A stretch of 64,000 bases of DNA. It comes from Ilyonectria destructans (Eukaryota; Ascomycota; Sordariomycetes; Hypocreales; Nectriaceae). Of the stretch, positions 10,809-23,638 are shown piece after piece. The position numbers and the translations under genes were made by a program. The stretch spans positions 372,001-436,000 of the forward strand of contig JAHEWK010000024.1 of the NCBI GenBank assembly GCA_020740775.1, given 5' to 3'. Below the pieces are notes generated by a model. That model worked only from the letters and a program-made list of their open reading frames with translations, was not told the origin of the DNA and did no database searches. Each line of letters begins with the position of its first letter. The first letter of the stretch is position 1.

Positions 10809-13800
10809 ATGGGTTCTCTTCCGGAACGCACGAATGGGATCCGAATCTCAATTGACAGGGGAGGTACCTTTACCGACGTATGGCCACCCCAGTTCAAAAG
10901 GTCGAAGCAAAGATCGCTCACATTTACCACAGTGTGTCGCTACCGTTCCTGGTCGCGATGATATTTTAATCAAGCTTCTTTCTGTGGATCCCAACAATTA
11001 TCCCGATGCTCCCGTCGAGGCAATTCGTAGGGTGCTGGAACAGGCCACTGGCCGATCCTATCCCAGGGGAGAAAAGATATCTCTGAGGGGTGTCGGTAGG
11101 GCCATCTCTATCACACTAAATGATGAAGGTGATGCTAAAGTATTTAGAATCCATCAGAATGGGTACAACAGTAGCCACAAATGCACTGCTTGAACGAAAG
11201 GGCGAGCGCACCGTGTTCGTTGTTACCAAGGGATTAAAGGTCAGTTGCAATTGTGCTCCGGCGCGACAGCTTCTAACCGACACGACAGGACCTCCTTCAT
11301 ATCGGAAACCAGTCAAGACCAAAGCTTTTTGACATGGCAATTAATAAGCCCGATACTTTGTATTCCAAGGTCATCGAGGTCAGTGAACGAGTGACTCTGG
11401 AGTCATGGACAGAGAGCAAGAAACCTACACCCATCGATATTGCCTCAGACTCTGCATTAGTGGAGGGTGTCACTGGTGAAGTAGTCAGAATTCTTGAGCC
11501 CTTGGGTACGTCAGATGCAAAGTTCACTAAGCGTTATACTGATGAGTTTCAGACCTGGAATCCACCAAGCAGTCTCTTCAAGCTGCATATGATGAAGGAT
11601 ACCGATCTATTGCCGTCTGCTTAATGCATAGTTTCACCTTCCGCGACCACGAACTAGCCGTCGGCAAACTTGCCGAAGCCATTGGATTCACCCACGTTTC
11701 GCTCAGTGCGGAGCTCTCTCCTGTGGTCAAGATCGTTCCCCGAGGCAACTCATCAACAGCGGATGCCTACTTGACCCCAGAGATCAAACGCTATATCAGT
11801 GGATTTGAATCTGGTTTCCAAGATCTTAGGACTAGCGGCTGTCGCTGTGAGTTCATGCAGAGTGATGGCGGCCTTGTTGAGTTTTCTAGTCTGTCTGGGC
11901 TGAGGTCTATCCTCTCGGGGCCTGCGGGTGGCGTTGTTGGATATGCCAGGACATGCTACGACGAGAAAGACGGAACTCCAGTCATCGGATTTGACATGGG
12001 CGGCACGAGCACAGATGTTTCAAGGTAAAATCGTCGTATAATCTCAGTACCACTACATTCTGACTCGTATTTAGGTATACTGGGCAGTTGGAACAAGTGT
12101 TTGAGACCACCACTGCTGGCGTCATCGTCCAGAGTCCTCAACTAGACATCAACACCGTCGCTGCAGGTGGCGGAAGCATTCTCACGTGGCAGAGTGGCAT
12201 GTTCAAGGTTGGGCCAGAGAGTGCTTCTGCAAACCCAGGACCTGCATGCTACCGAAAAGGCGGTCCTTTGACCGTTACCGACGCCAACCTCATCCTCGGA
12301 CGCCTACGTCCCGAGTTCTTCCCCCGGATATTCGGACCCAATGAGGACCTGCCACTTGATATTGATGCCAGTCGGCATCTATTTGAGAGTATGACTGCCG
12401 AGATTAATAAAGAGGTCGCTGAGAAGCTATCCGTGGAGGAGGTAGCCATCGGGTAAGTGATTCTGATTGCCACTTCTACCACACTTGCTAACTCATTGAT
12501 CAGATTCCTCGACGTTGCGAATGAATCCATGTGTCGGCCCATTCGCACTCTTACTGAAGCCAAGGGATACGATGCTGGTCTTCACAATCTCGCATCCTTT
12601 GGTGGCGCCGGAGGACAGCACGCGTGTGATATTTCCACTGCACTGGGTATTTCGCGTATTCTCATCCACAAGTACTCATCCGTTCTCTCAGCACACGGAA
12701 TGGCCCTTGCGGATGTTGTTCAAGAAGAGCGTAGCCCATCTGCGGCTACCTACTCCCCCGAGAACTTCGCCTTGTTCGCAGCGGAGCTGGATAAGCTTCA
12801 AGACAACGCAATCGAGGCTTTGCTGGCACAGCAGATTCCCAAGTCGCGCATTGTGTCGGAGCGGTATCTCAACATGCGTTACCATGGAAGTGACACAGCC
12901 CTCATGATCCAAGACAAAGCCGGATCTGGAGGATATCTGGCCGAATTTGAAAAGGCCCACCAGAGCCAATTCGGCTTCTTGCCCACTGGACGCGACGTCA
13001 TCGTGGATGACTGCCGAGTACGATCAATTGGACAAAGTCCCACGGATCCCACTACGCCTTGGCCTGTTGAGATAGCATCTTCCGAGGCTGTCTGGACCAC
13101 CAAGGCTCATATGACCAAGGATGTCTATTTCAAGGGTTTGGGTTGGGGCAAGACTCCCGTGTATGTTTTGGGTGAGCTGAGTCCCCATGCCAAGATCCGC
13201 GGCCCTGCTTTGATCATCGACGACAAGCAGACGATCGTCATCGTCCCGGAGGCCACAGCTACCATCCTTTCAAACACAGTCGTCATCGACGTACAAGTTG
13301 GAAGCAAGGCGACTTTGTCCTCAAAACAAGCCAATCCCATCCAACTCTCCATCTTCGGGCACCGATTCATGGGCGTGGCCGAACAGATGGGCCGAGCCCT
13401 TCAGAAGACCAGTGTCAGCACCAACATCAAGGAGCGACTGGACTTTTCATGTACAGTGTTTTCTCCGGATGGTGGACTAGTGGCAAATGCGCCTCATGTT
13501 CCCGCCATGGTAAGTTGAGGCGGCCACGACTCCGTGAGATAGTAAAGACTAATCATTTGACAGATTGGCAGTATGGCATTTGCGGTGAAGTGGCAGATTC
13601 AGCACTGGGGAGACAAACTTCGTCCCGGCGATGTGATTCTTTCCAATGCTCCTGGTGAGTTTTGCATACCGTCCAAATCGTTACTCTGATAACTAATGTT
13701 TTGTCTTTCGGATTGCGGTGGTACTCACTTGCCAGATCTCACCGTTATTACACCTGTCTTCAATACTGAAGGAACCAAGATTATTTTCTGGACAGCATCA

Positions 13801-15286
13801 CGAGGCCATCATGCAGATGTAAGTCTACAGCACATGATCCAACAGACTGAAATACTGACCCGTCACAGATTGGTGGCATTCTTCCTGGCTCAATGCCTCC
13901 CAACTCGAAAGAGCTGTGGGAGGAGGGCGCAGTCATCAAGGCCTTCAAAGTGATTGAAGGAGGCGAGTTCAAGGAAAAAGAACTCATTGAGTTACTTATG
14001 GCGCCTTCCAAATCACCGGGATGCCAAGGAACTCGATGCTTGAAAGACAACATCTCAGACATCAAGGCCCAAGCTGCCGCGAACCACCGTGGCAGCCAGT
14101 TGATTCATGGCCTCATCGAGGATTATGGCCTTGAGGTTGTGCAGTTTTACAGTACGTTCTGCTGTTAAAAACAAGAGATTGAAGGCTGACTTTTATTAGT
14201 GGAGGAGATCCAAGGCGCAGCTGAACGAGCCGTTAGAGATATGCTAAGGACAATCTACAAGTCGACAGATGGCAAACCTTTGGAGGCAGTTGACTATATG
14301 GACGATGGTACTCCCATTCAGCTCCGAGTGAGTATCGACGAGTCTTCCGGTGGCGCCATCTTCGACTTTGAGGGCACGGGACCAGAGGCTTACGGTGAGA
14401 TTCCCGATCATAAAGAGTCATGGAGATCAAATCAAGAGCCAAGAGCTAACATTTTTCAGGCAACTGGAACGCGCCGATAGCGATTTGCCACTCGGCAATC
14501 ATTTTCGCACTTCGGTGTATGGTTAGCATGGATATTCCTCTCAACCAAGGTGCTATCCGGCCGATCGACATCCGCATTCCCGAGGCATCGTTACTCCAAC
14601 CTTCAGAGGATGCCGCGGTCTGCGCTGGCAATGTTCTAACATCTCAGCGCGTGGTGGATGTCATCTTCAAGGCATTCAAAGCTGCTGCCGCCAGTCAAGG
14701 TTGTATGAACAACCTGACGTTCGGTACTGACGACGAGGAGAACGGCTTTGGATACTATGAGACCATTTGCGGTGGTTCTGGAGGTGGTCCAACCTGGGAC
14801 GGAACCAGCGGCGTGCACACAAATATGACAAATACGCGCATCACAGACCCTGAGGTGTTGGAGAGAAGATACCCAGTTATTCTCCGGAAGTTCTGTCTTC
14901 GAGAAGGCAGCGGAGGTGCAGGCGCCCACCCGGGTGGCGATGGCATCATCCGCGAACTGGAATTTTCAATCCCGACCAAGGTGTCAATCCTGAGTGAGCG
15001 TCGCACATATGCTCCTTATGGTCTCGAAGGTGGCGAAAATGGTGGAAAGGGCCAGAACCTCTGGGTGAAGAAGAGCGGACGGGTGATTAACCTGGGTGGT
15101 AAGAACACGGCCATGATGGCTACTGGCGATCGAATCGTCATCAAGTCTCCCGGTGGCGGTGGATGGGGTACTCCGGGAGCTTCAACGTCATTCGGCAAAG
15201 GTGGTGAGGCAGAGACAAAGCATCAGTTTGTGGGAATTGCAAACGGCACAGTGGACATGATTCAGTCCATGGGTGAGTCGGCTTGA
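10809..15286 (+). CDS. 5-oxoprolinase (ATP-dependent; hydantoinase A/B fusion)
   Basis: A multi-exon gene of roughly 1,280 residues, the normal length of eukaryotic 5-oxoprolinase. Early exons are 10809-10877, 10933-11095, 11148-11239, 11289-11505 and 11553 onward. The second junction restores [20 protein letters not shown]. Domains in order: hydantoinase/oxoprolinase N-terminal ([29 protein letters not shown]), hydantoinase A ([55 protein letters not shown]) and hydantoinase B ([64 protein letters not shown]). The enzyme opens 5-oxo-L-proline to L-glutamate with ATP in the cytosol. All nucleotide-binding glycine motifs seem intact. In this cluster it may act on a substituted 5-oxoproline or another lactam. 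The start is the ATG that directly precedes the conserved N-terminus. Confidence 0.93.
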
Positions 15287-16296
15287 GATTTGGTTGCAGG
15301 ATTAGCATCATTCGTTTCTATAGATTTGATAGAGCAAAGTTATTATTTCTAACAGCTTCCCATTATTCCTTCATCGGTCCCCGAATAATATGGTTAAACA
15401 AAAGTATACTGAGGATGTTGTGTGACCACTAGAAACTTGCCAAATCGCTCAGGGAGAGAGAGACGGACATTGAGTGTCAGGCTCAAATCTACGCGGGGCC
15501 TCGGACAAGACCAGGAGAGCTAACTGTTCCTGTCCTTTCCCGATTCATCACCTTGCAGATTACTAAAGAGACCATGTGATGCTCGTGTAGCATCGCAAGG
15601 GCCCCATGCATATCGATCAATTGCCGACAGCTCCACGGGTGGCCATCGAGATCAGGACTGACCCGGTACATGCCCCACAGAGTTCATAGCGACTTGCGTG
15701 AACTCATAAAAGAGTGCTATCTCGTCAGTAGTGGTATAGCTTAATTTTAGAATTAGTCCCTAGTGTCTAGAGGAGCAACCTGCGTTTTGCAATCCGAGCA
15801 TCAAAGGACCATCTTCACAGCGATGCGAAGTTCTCCATCGCTCCGGTTTGCTTATTTGATGCATCATAATACCTCGTCATTGATGCGTCTAAATTGTCCT
15901 TGTGACGTTGTGTTTTGCGGTTTTGCTTTTCCGGTCATCAAAAGGAGCACAGCGAGAGGAGCTCCAAATTTGGCCTGATGGGAGGAGCTCCACGATTCTC
16001 ATTGTTTACGAGCGTCATTGGGTGGCGATCATGCTCCTCCCTCCTCTTGTGTGCCCATCACCTGCACTCGAGAGCGTTGGTCTCCGACAAAGCCACTCCT
16101 CCGCTCGAAATTCCAATGCCTCAGCCGTAAACACTGCGAAATCGGTCTCGATTGACAGATATAACTATCATTGCGTCCGGTCGTTATTTCCACCACCCAA
16201 CAAACAACTCGCTCACGACGAGAAAGTCCCATCAATCACTTCACCCGACTGCATAGCCCACTCACTGTATTCAAGCTTTGAATCTGTTCATTCATC
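15287..16296. promoter_or_regulatory. intergenic/promoter of the 2OG dioxygenase
   Basis: One kilobase without a recognisable gene. The left half is probably the 3' UTR of the oxoprolinase. The right half carries two region A palindromes 25 bp apart and pyrimidine-rich CTCCTCC words near 16034-16045 and 16096, which probably belong to the dioxygenase promoter. Confidence 0.5.
15956..15991. promoter_or_regulatory. tandem GGAGGAGCTCC sites upstream of the dioxygenase
   Basis: GAGGAGCTCC at 15956-15965 and GGAGGAGCTCC at 15981-15991. Their spacing of about 25 bp is more than two helical turns, and both point the same way. They end about 305 bp before the dioxygenase ATG. Tandem sites suggest cooperative binding. 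Confidence 0.6.
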
Positions 16297-17630
16297 ATGG
16301 CTCCCAGTCTCGCACAACTCCCGGAGTACACTCCTCCGACACCCACCAAGGAAGACCGTAAGTAATTTGCCGACCGCCGTACGTAATGACTCCGGCTAAT
16401 GACGTGAATTCTAGTGGACTACGTGGATCTTGTCAACCTTGATCTGTCTAAATTCGATGACCCTGTCGGCCGAAAAGAGCTTGCCAAGCAGATGTTCGAG
16501 GCCGCGACCGGATACGGCTTCCTTACGCTCACCAACCATGGCATCTCGGACGAAACCTACATGCGCCAAATGAAGATTGCCAACGGCGTCATGACCATGT
16601 CCTCAGATGACAAGGAGCCTTATGAGGGTTAGTCTGTCAATAATCATTCTCGCCACGACCTAACTCACTCTTTCTGCAGTCACGCCTGAGGAAGATGCTC
16701 GCGGTCTTTACGTTGGCTTCAAGCCCGCTGGACCTCTCGGACACAAGGGCGGCTTCCCGAAGCAACTAGACCACTACAACATCCTCGTTCACGATCCCAA
16801 GAACCGCCCGCACCCGGAGCTGCTGCGCCCTTATATGCCCGAGACAAACGAGGTGATGCACTTCATTCGAACCAACATTCTCATCAAGTTGCTCAAGCTT
16901 GTGGCCATGATCCTCGAGGTTCCGGAGCAGGCTGTGCTCTCCACGCATGCTCCCGGGGGCTCCAAGACCGAATACATCCGCTACGTGAGTTCCATCCCCG
17001 TGACTATCTAGTAGATGCAATGGCTAATCTTCAGTCCAGATGATGTGTGAGCCTCGGTCAAAGGAGGAGAGTGAAAAATATCGTGACATCTTCCTCTCTG
17101 GACACACCGACTGGGGCACCTTTACTCTGCTCTTTTCCCAGCCCATCGCAGCCTTGCAGGTGCTCTGCCATCACACTGGAAAGTACCGATGGGTCAAGCA
17201 CCAGCCCCATGGTATCGTTGTCAACTTCGGCGAGGCGCTGGAGCGATTGACTGGCGGTCTGTTCAAAGCCACCATCCACCGTGTCGTGCAGCCCCCTGTG
17301 GACCAGCGCCACCTCCGCCGCATCGGTGTCATCTACTTCGTCAGACCGGCTGACGAGAGAGAGCTTGTGCCAATTGAGAACTCCCCGCTACTTGAGCGCA
17401 TGGGGGCTAACACGCCCATGGATGATAGAATCTTCTGCATGGCAGACTACTTGGACGCCAGGAAACATGGCTGGAAGCGGTACGAGTTTGACATTGACAA
17501 GCCCAGAGATGAGTCGAAGCACGCGGATTTCTTTGCCGGCGAGTACATCGATCCCCAGGGGCACGCGAGCCTTGGAAAGTTCGATGATGTTCCTAGGGAG
17601 AAGTACACGATTCCAACGGTCAAGACTTGA
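16297..17630 (+). CDS. Fe(II)/2-oxoglutarate-dependent dioxygenase (isopenicillin N synthase-like fold)
   Basis: Exons 16297-16357, 16415-16627, 16680-16984 and 17040-17630 give 389 residues. The N-terminal DIOX_N domain (PF14226) has VDLVNLDLS and GYGFLTLTNHGI. The catalytic domain (PF03171) has the HxD pair in SGHTDWGTF, the distal His in ATIHRVV and the co-substrate-binding region RRIGVIYFVRP. The iron ligands are therefore intact. Members hydroxylate, desaturate or cyclise small molecules using 2-oxoglutarate and oxygen. For the last acceptor I chose AG at 17038-17039, because the nearer AG (17033-17034) leads to an in-frame stop. Its promoter holds two region A palindromes. It is not of the TauD/PvcB type that partners isocyanide synthases, so a link to region C is unlikely. 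Confidence 0.9.
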
Positions 17631-18790
17631 GTTGTTTTGAATGCGACAGTCAGAGCAAGCCGAAGACCCGGCTCGTATAGCGTTAGTGTATTATGGTTTT
17701 CTGTGGAGGAACAACATTCTTTGATACGAGATGCAATCATTATTGAAACAAACGCCTCTGCCCAATAACCTCTCGTTTCTTCACGTACCATTCACCGCCC
17801 GTTTGTACATGTATAATAATGCATTTGAGATTGCATTTTCTCCTCCACCTGGTGACGCGTGAGACTGATCCAAGCATAATTGGGGATGCTACCCTGTAGA
17901 GTCCACGATACCACCCTCCATCTCACGAATTGTAGCTGTCCGCCTCTTGGCACCCCTCGGGACGATGACCGAGGAGGCTTGTTATCTCATTCAATCTAAG
18001 AACATGTATCACTTGCAGGCGATAATATCGACTTCGATACCTTCCTATGTGAGCACCATCTCAATCTGACACTGTAGGCACAACACATCCCCAGTAATCT
18101 ACAAGCGCTAATTGGATGCTGCTGTGTGGATCTCGGCCAAAACCCCGAAGCCATGTACCTTATCTCCTAGTTCTCCACCGCTATCTCTCGTATGAACGAG
18201 CTACTAGGCAAATGGAAAGGACACGCAGATAGGTGGCGGGATGGAGGGTTCAACTGCTGGGACGTGGTGTGATACTAAGCATGGCTATCGCCCGTTCCCT
18301 GATTCCAAGTCCAGATAGTCCCAAACCCTCACCGTACCGTGCGCTGACCTGGGAGGAGCGCCTCCCAGATGTAATTACTCCTCCTGAGCGCACAAGCGGC
18401 TTTATCAGCCGATCTACTGGAGCAAGGACCCCCTCCTGGCCCGTCCTGCATGCCCCGCGCATATTGCCCCGGATTCAACCTCCCTCGCAGGCAGTGCTAA
18501 CGGCTCGGATCACATCCCCCGGCGTTGTCTGGGGTGAAGCATCCAGGGAGTCGGAGAGGAGCGCCTCCAGCTGTGACGTGGTCTGGAACTCATTCCCTAT
18601 CGAGACTAAACCCATGATCCTTACTCCTCGTGTCGCATAGGAGCATCTAGAACTCGCAGCTACACCGCGTGGATGCAGTTATAAGTACGCTGGCCCGAGG
18701 ACACGAGAACGAAGATATCACAGCAGCTCTCGACAGCAATTGGCACTGACTACCGCGCACACAGTCAAAGTTCTTCTCGAGGCCGACAAG
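17631..18790. promoter_or_regulatory. long promoter region of the MFS carrier, with hairpin palindromes
   Basis: A 1.16-kb gap. I find no gene; the open frame at about 18233-18640 has no family features. The right part holds two inverted repeats built on GGAGGAGCGCCTCC and several CTCCTCC words, in keeping with the other region A promoters. Confidence 0.5.
18349..18368. promoter_or_regulatory. 20-bp inverted repeat, region A motif variant
   Basis: CTGGGAGGAGCGCCTCCCAG has perfect 8-bp arms around AGCG. A second copy of the core (GAGGAGCGCCTC) lies at 18556-18567. It is the region A palindrome with GC inserted in the centre. It lies about 420 bp before the MFS start. Confidence 0.6.
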
Positions 18791-20452
18791 ATGTTTGCCA
18801 GGCTGCAGGAGTACTTCCGGGGCAACCCCAGGTCCCCATTGGAGAAGAAGCTGGTGTTCAAGCTTGATGTCTTTATTCTGACATTTTGCTGTCTGGCATA
18901 TTTCATGTGAGCATCAGAAAAATGGCGGAAGATTCTTCGCTGACTGTCTAGGAATTACCTTGACCGATCCAACATTACCCAAGCCTATGTCTCGGGAATG
19001 AAGGAGGACCTTAAGTTCAAGGGTGCTGAGCTCACCGTGATTAACTCGATCTATCAGACCGGATATATGATGTAAGTCTGCTTGCATCGCTAGCTGAGCT
19101 GTATGAACCGATAGCTAACTCTGCACGCAGTGGAATTGTCCCCAACAACTTGCTGCTCACCCGCTTCCCACCAAGAATCTTCTTTCCGCTGATGATTGTG
19201 ATTTGGGCGGCCTTCACAATGTGCACAGCTGCTGCGCGACGTCCCGAGGATATCATGGTCATCCGCTTCTTCCAGGGATACGCTGAATCTTGCGTGTTTG
19301 CCGGTACTCACTTCATCCTTGGATCGTGGTACACCGAAGAGGAGCTGGGCAAGCGTAGCGCCATCTTCACTGGCTCTGGCCTTGCTGGTGGAATGTTCGG
19401 TGGACTTCTCCAGTCAGGAATCCACAAGTCCATGAACGGGCTGCACGGTCTTCCGGGCTGGCGCTGGTTGTTTATTGTGGGTTGGTTTAACACTTACTCA
19501 GAGAGATCTACCACTGACTATTGCTATCTTGCAGATTGACGGCATCATCACTCTCCCTGTCGCTGTCTATGGGTATGTGCTGTTCCCCGACACTCCGGCC
19601 ACAACTACGGCGCCGTACTTGTCCGCCGAGGAGAAGCAGCTGGCCATTGTCCGCGTGCCCATTTCGGAGGATCCGCCAGTGTTGAACAAGGAGTTCGCTA
19701 AGACGGTCTTCAACTCGTGGTACTTTTATGCATTTGCCCTTCTTTGGATCCTTGGCAACTGCTCCGAGGCATTCAGCTCCCAGAGTCTCCTCAACTTGTA
19801 TATGCAAGCTCACCCCACCATCACATACACGGTATACCAATTGAACAACTATCCGACGGGAGTCCAGGCGGTTGGCATTGTCTCCACGCTCCTGTGGGCT
19901 TCATATACGGACATCTACGGAAGGCGATGGATTACGGGATACTACAATGCCATTGTCGGCATTGTCACGTCCATCATCATCCTCGTCCCTAGCACCACAA
20001 CAGCCGGCCACTTTGGAGCCTACTACTGGGCAGGGTCGATCTACTGCTGCCAGGCGACATTCTTTGCGTGGGCAAACGACACTCTCCGCAGCAAACCCCC
20101 CGCAATGAGAGCGGTTGTCATTGGCGCTATGAACTTCTCCGGAAACCTGTTCCAGGCTTGGTGGCCGCTGATCTTCTACCGTGCTGATGCGGCGCCAAAG
20201 TTTACTGTTAGTGCCCAACCGTCTCGGTTTGTCCCGTTTTTACGACTCAGTCCCAGCTAACTCCTCCCCTAGCGCGGCATGATTTGCATGATTGTCATTT
20301 GCAGCTTACTCGCCATTTGGGTCACCGTCATGGTTTGGTACGAGAGGCGGGACAAGAAGGAGCAGGCTGTTCTTGAAGGGCTGGCGATTGCTGATGCTGC
20401 GGATGCGAAGGTTGCGGATGTCGAGGTGACGGACGTTGACAAGAAGGTCTAG
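18791..20452 (+). CDS. MFS transporter, anion:cation symporter family (pantothenate/Liz1-like)
   Basis: A multi-exon plasma-membrane carrier. The first exon ends in FCCLAYFM and splices to NYLDRSNITQAYVSGM, the TM1 signature of the Dal5/Liz1 (ACS) family. Later segments include [53 protein letters not shown] after TM6 and NNYPTGVQAVGIVSTL in the second half. The last exon ends with a TM and a charged tail. Close families carry pantothenate, allantoate, nicotinate or other small carboxylates in symport with protons. The start is the ATG at 18791; no other in-frame ATG lies just upstream. With region A motifs in its promoter it may import the cluster substrate. Confidence 0.9.
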
Positions 20453-21049
20453 CGCTGAGAGCTTAGACCTGACGCCCTAAAATCAGGGCGTTTGGGTCTG
20501 AAGCATTTATCCGCCTTCACGTGTTGTGGTCATTTATGTATCTTTCGCATGTTTTCCCATTGAATGTAGCCTCGTGGTACTCCCGCATTTGCGTAGTGAT
20601 TGTCGACGCTATAATAGACAGGCTGATCCTTGTCCGGCCTCCATCGCTTGAGCCACGTCGCAACTGTGCCTCTTATCTCTAGTCCTATCCTGGGTATCTC
20701 CAGTAATGGAGTTACATGGGAGGAGCCCCGCCAACTCCATCCTGGTAGCGCTATCGTTATTGGCTATTGGGCCTCTGCTCTGATAACAATGACACACGAT
20801 CCCCCGGTCGATTGAGGCAGCCAATAGAAGACCCAGCTTTGCAACACCCCGATGCTCTGCAGGCCATCCACATCGGATATCGGACACCGGAGAAGCAGGC
20901 AACCCAACGGCGACAGGGTTCTTAGTCGCGAGAGAGCTTCCAACGCAGCTTCCCCTCACGTACGGAATGGGATATTGATCCTTATTGTTGGCATCTCCTG
21001 ATCCAAGGCCTAAACACAGCGTAATCGACTGATCCAACACGGCGAAACA
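20453..21049. promoter_or_regulatory. intergenic region between MFS carrier and C2H2 regulator
   Basis: No gene seen. The first 100 bp are the carrier's 3' end, with an inverted repeat (GACGCCCTAAAATCAGGGCGT near 20470-20490) that could aid 3'-end formation. The rest is promoter of the regulator, with a region A motif at 20718. Confidence 0.45.
20718..20729. promoter_or_regulatory. region A motif variant upstream of the C2H2 regulator
   Basis: GGGAGGAGCCCC about 320 bp before the regulator's ATG, followed by a CTCC half-site at 20735-20738. It matches the GGAGGAGCTCC series less exactly. If real, it suggests autoregulation. Confidence 0.4.
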
Positions 21050-23586
21050 ATGACACCGACCATGGAAGTTTCCTCAACGACTACCGTCGCTCCTAATGCG
21101 ACTCTGCGGCCTTTTGCATGCCCGGCTTGTTCCAGCCGCTTTACTCGACTTGTATGACGTCGCGTGCCATCTTGCAACATGAAACCGCTGACGCTGACAA
21201 AAGGAAAATTTGAATCGACATACCCGATCAGGTACATTGAGCGGCAGCATAGAAATTCATGTATCTCGACTAACGCGTTGGCTTGCAGTTCATCGAGAAT
21301 CTAACCAAAGACCGTTTCCATGTCCCCACTGCGATGTCTCATTCTCGAGAAGGTGAGTGAGACCCCGAGACTTCGCATCCTCTCTATCTGTGGCCCATCC
21401 ACCCGCTCATAAGTAATCCAGTGATTTGAGAAAGAGACACATCAAGAAATCGCATCAAAGGTCCATCTCACCAAAATCACCAGTCGAACCTATTCCACCA
21501 CCTAACCCACCTATCGAGGATGTGAGAACATTGAAACATTCCTCATCGATGCTCCGTCTAATTTGACCATCGCCTAGACACCAGAACAACCCCAGGAAGC
21601 CTTCTCTCCCCACGATGTCTCATGGCTCTTCAAGCTCCCCCAGTACATTGCCGCATATTTCGAAAAGTTTCATCCTGCGTTCCCTGCCTTACACAAGCCA
21701 AGTATTGACACAGCAACCACAAGAGAGCCCCTACTCCAAGCAATCGCGTGCATTGGCGCCGTGTACTATGCTCCGGGTCACAAATTTAGTCTGCTACTTT
21801 TTAAAGCCGGCCTGAAGACCCTCGACCAATATGTCCGTTCATACACACTCTCTGGATCATTGTACAAGAGACTTACAATCCATAGACCCGAGAAGATCGT
21901 TCCAGGTTCAGAGAGGTTTGGGTCATCCAAGCCTATATCCTGTTCGAATATTATGCAATCTACAGCTGCCAAGACAAGCTGTTCCCTAGAGCCTTGAAAA
22001 TGCATCGAAACCTCGTCGACGCAGCGCGTGAGTATCAAATGCTCCAGGATGGTGCCGCACTGCATAGCGGTAGTCCCGATACCGCTATGAATATGAATGG
22101 CGAATTGGATACCGAGGAGACCAGATGGAAAGCATTCATCGAGAGCGAATCAAAGAAGCGGTGAGTAGAGACAATCAACTGTCATCATTGTTATGAAGTC
22201 TAATACCGACAGGATTATGTACTCTCTTTATTATCTGGATTCTCAAATGGCAATCACTTGCAACATGAGACCGCTTCTATCTGCACTTGAGCTAAAATAC
22301 GAGCTCCCTTGCCCGGATAACTTGTGGTCCGCAGCCAATGCCACCTCATGGAGTCTGCTTCTTCAAGCTCAAGATTCTTCGTTAAACATGAATGAAGAGG
22401 ACGACTATGAAGGAAATCCCGACCCACGGCCCGCCCATGGAGACCTTTATGAATGCTTATTGCATTTGATCCATCCCAATCGCGCTGTGGGACAACCTCT
22501 CGGGCTTCTCTGGTACTCGCCTTTTGCATCCCTCATATTGATCATGCAGATGCAAATGATGATCCGGGATATGACCATGGCCAGCATCTTCTTCGCTTCC
22601 AATGTCAATCTCGGATCAACGAGACATAACCTGTTGGTTACCCGCCTACAGCGTTTTTCAATCACTAATACTTTTGTAGTTCAATATTATCAGAGGAGAA
22701 TCGGACGCTGATATTCCAAGCACTTCACAACTTAGCAGGTATTTCCCGATTTTCTCAACGACATGGTGGCCATGGCTGACAGAACCACAAGACCTCATCC
22801 CCAAACTTGAAACTCTGAATCTTCTAGACGACACAACAATATTTGGGATTGATGAAAACACCCAGCCGGACAGGGGAAACAAAACTCTCTGGCATTCAGT
22901 TTGGGTTGCATGGCACTACACGGCCATGACCTTGACACACCAGGATGCTCTTCTTACGACTGGGATAGTAGAGCTCGGTCTACCAACCGCAATATCAAGT
23001 AAGTGCTTGAGAATTGGAGAGTTTCCAAAGCATTCTAATCATAAAATAGCGTGCTGGGAACTCGGAAAGCCTCGAGCAAAGGATAATCGGGATGTGTACG
23101 ACGACCGGGATTTTATACGCATCGTAAGCTCATATCCATACTATCCAAGAGGACGTCTAATGACTGGGGCTTTAGGTTGACCATTTGGAGCAATTGATTG
23201 AGCTCATGAACACTCCGACGACGACAGTGCCAATTCGGGATGGCATCTCCTTCCATTGCCAGGAAGACCCCTTCATGACGATGTTAGGGTTCAAGGCATG
23301 TATTATGGGATGGCGCGTCGTCCGCTTGATGGCATTAAGTGTCGATCACAAGATCCTAACTGGAGAGCTACCGATAAAAGAGAGCATCTCCACCTCACTG
23401 GCTCGGGTGGTTCTAGCTAGGTTGATGGATGCTGTCGATTCTGGTGGACAAAGTTTCATCATTGGAACTAGTTCCGATTCTCGCTATCTTCACTGGGCGG
23501 CAAAGGCATTCTCCTTGAGAGATACTTGGCCAACTGGATCATGGATGGTAGCTGTCTTTCAAGAAACCCAACGTGAAGTGGTGTAG
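21050..23586 (+). CDS. C2H2 zinc-finger plus fungal-specific-domain transcription factor
   Basis: The N-terminal exons are small: 21050-21151, 21204-21231 (28 nt), 21289-21352 and 21422 onward. Spliced this way they encode two adjacent C2H2 fingers, CPACSSRFTRLENLNRH...H and CPHCDVSFSRSDLRKRH...H, both C-x2-C-x12-H-x4-H. A linker rich in Ser/Pro follows. The rest is the fungal-specific transcription factor domain (PF04082): LPQYIAAYFEKFHPAFPALHKP, IQAYILFEYYAIYSCQDKLF, RIMYSLYYLDSQMA. This architecture is that of AmdX/HxnR-type pathway regulators, which act in the nucleus. The protein has roughly 700 residues. It lies inside region A and is the only regulator there, so it is the best candidate to bind the GGAGGAGCTCC palindrome. 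A start at the in-frame ATG 21062 is also possible. Confidence 0.88.
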
Positions 23587-23638
23587 CATGATAGATAGGT
23601 ATCATTGTATTTTATTCAACAATTGCCAAGATAATCAT

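Noticed and set aside
11297..11527. Antisense open frames along the oxoprolinase gene
   Set aside because: They mirror strongly conserved sense exons, so they are shadows.
16297..17630. Idea that the 2OG dioxygenase is the PvcB partner of the isocyanide synthase
   Set aside because: It is of the IPNS/DIOX_N type rather than TauD/PvcB, is 35 kb away, and carries the region A promoter motif.
18233..18640. 135-codon open frame in the MFS promoter region
   Set aside because: Low-complexity composition caused by the GGAG/CTCC-rich sequence, no homology I recognise, no introns or neighbours to support it.
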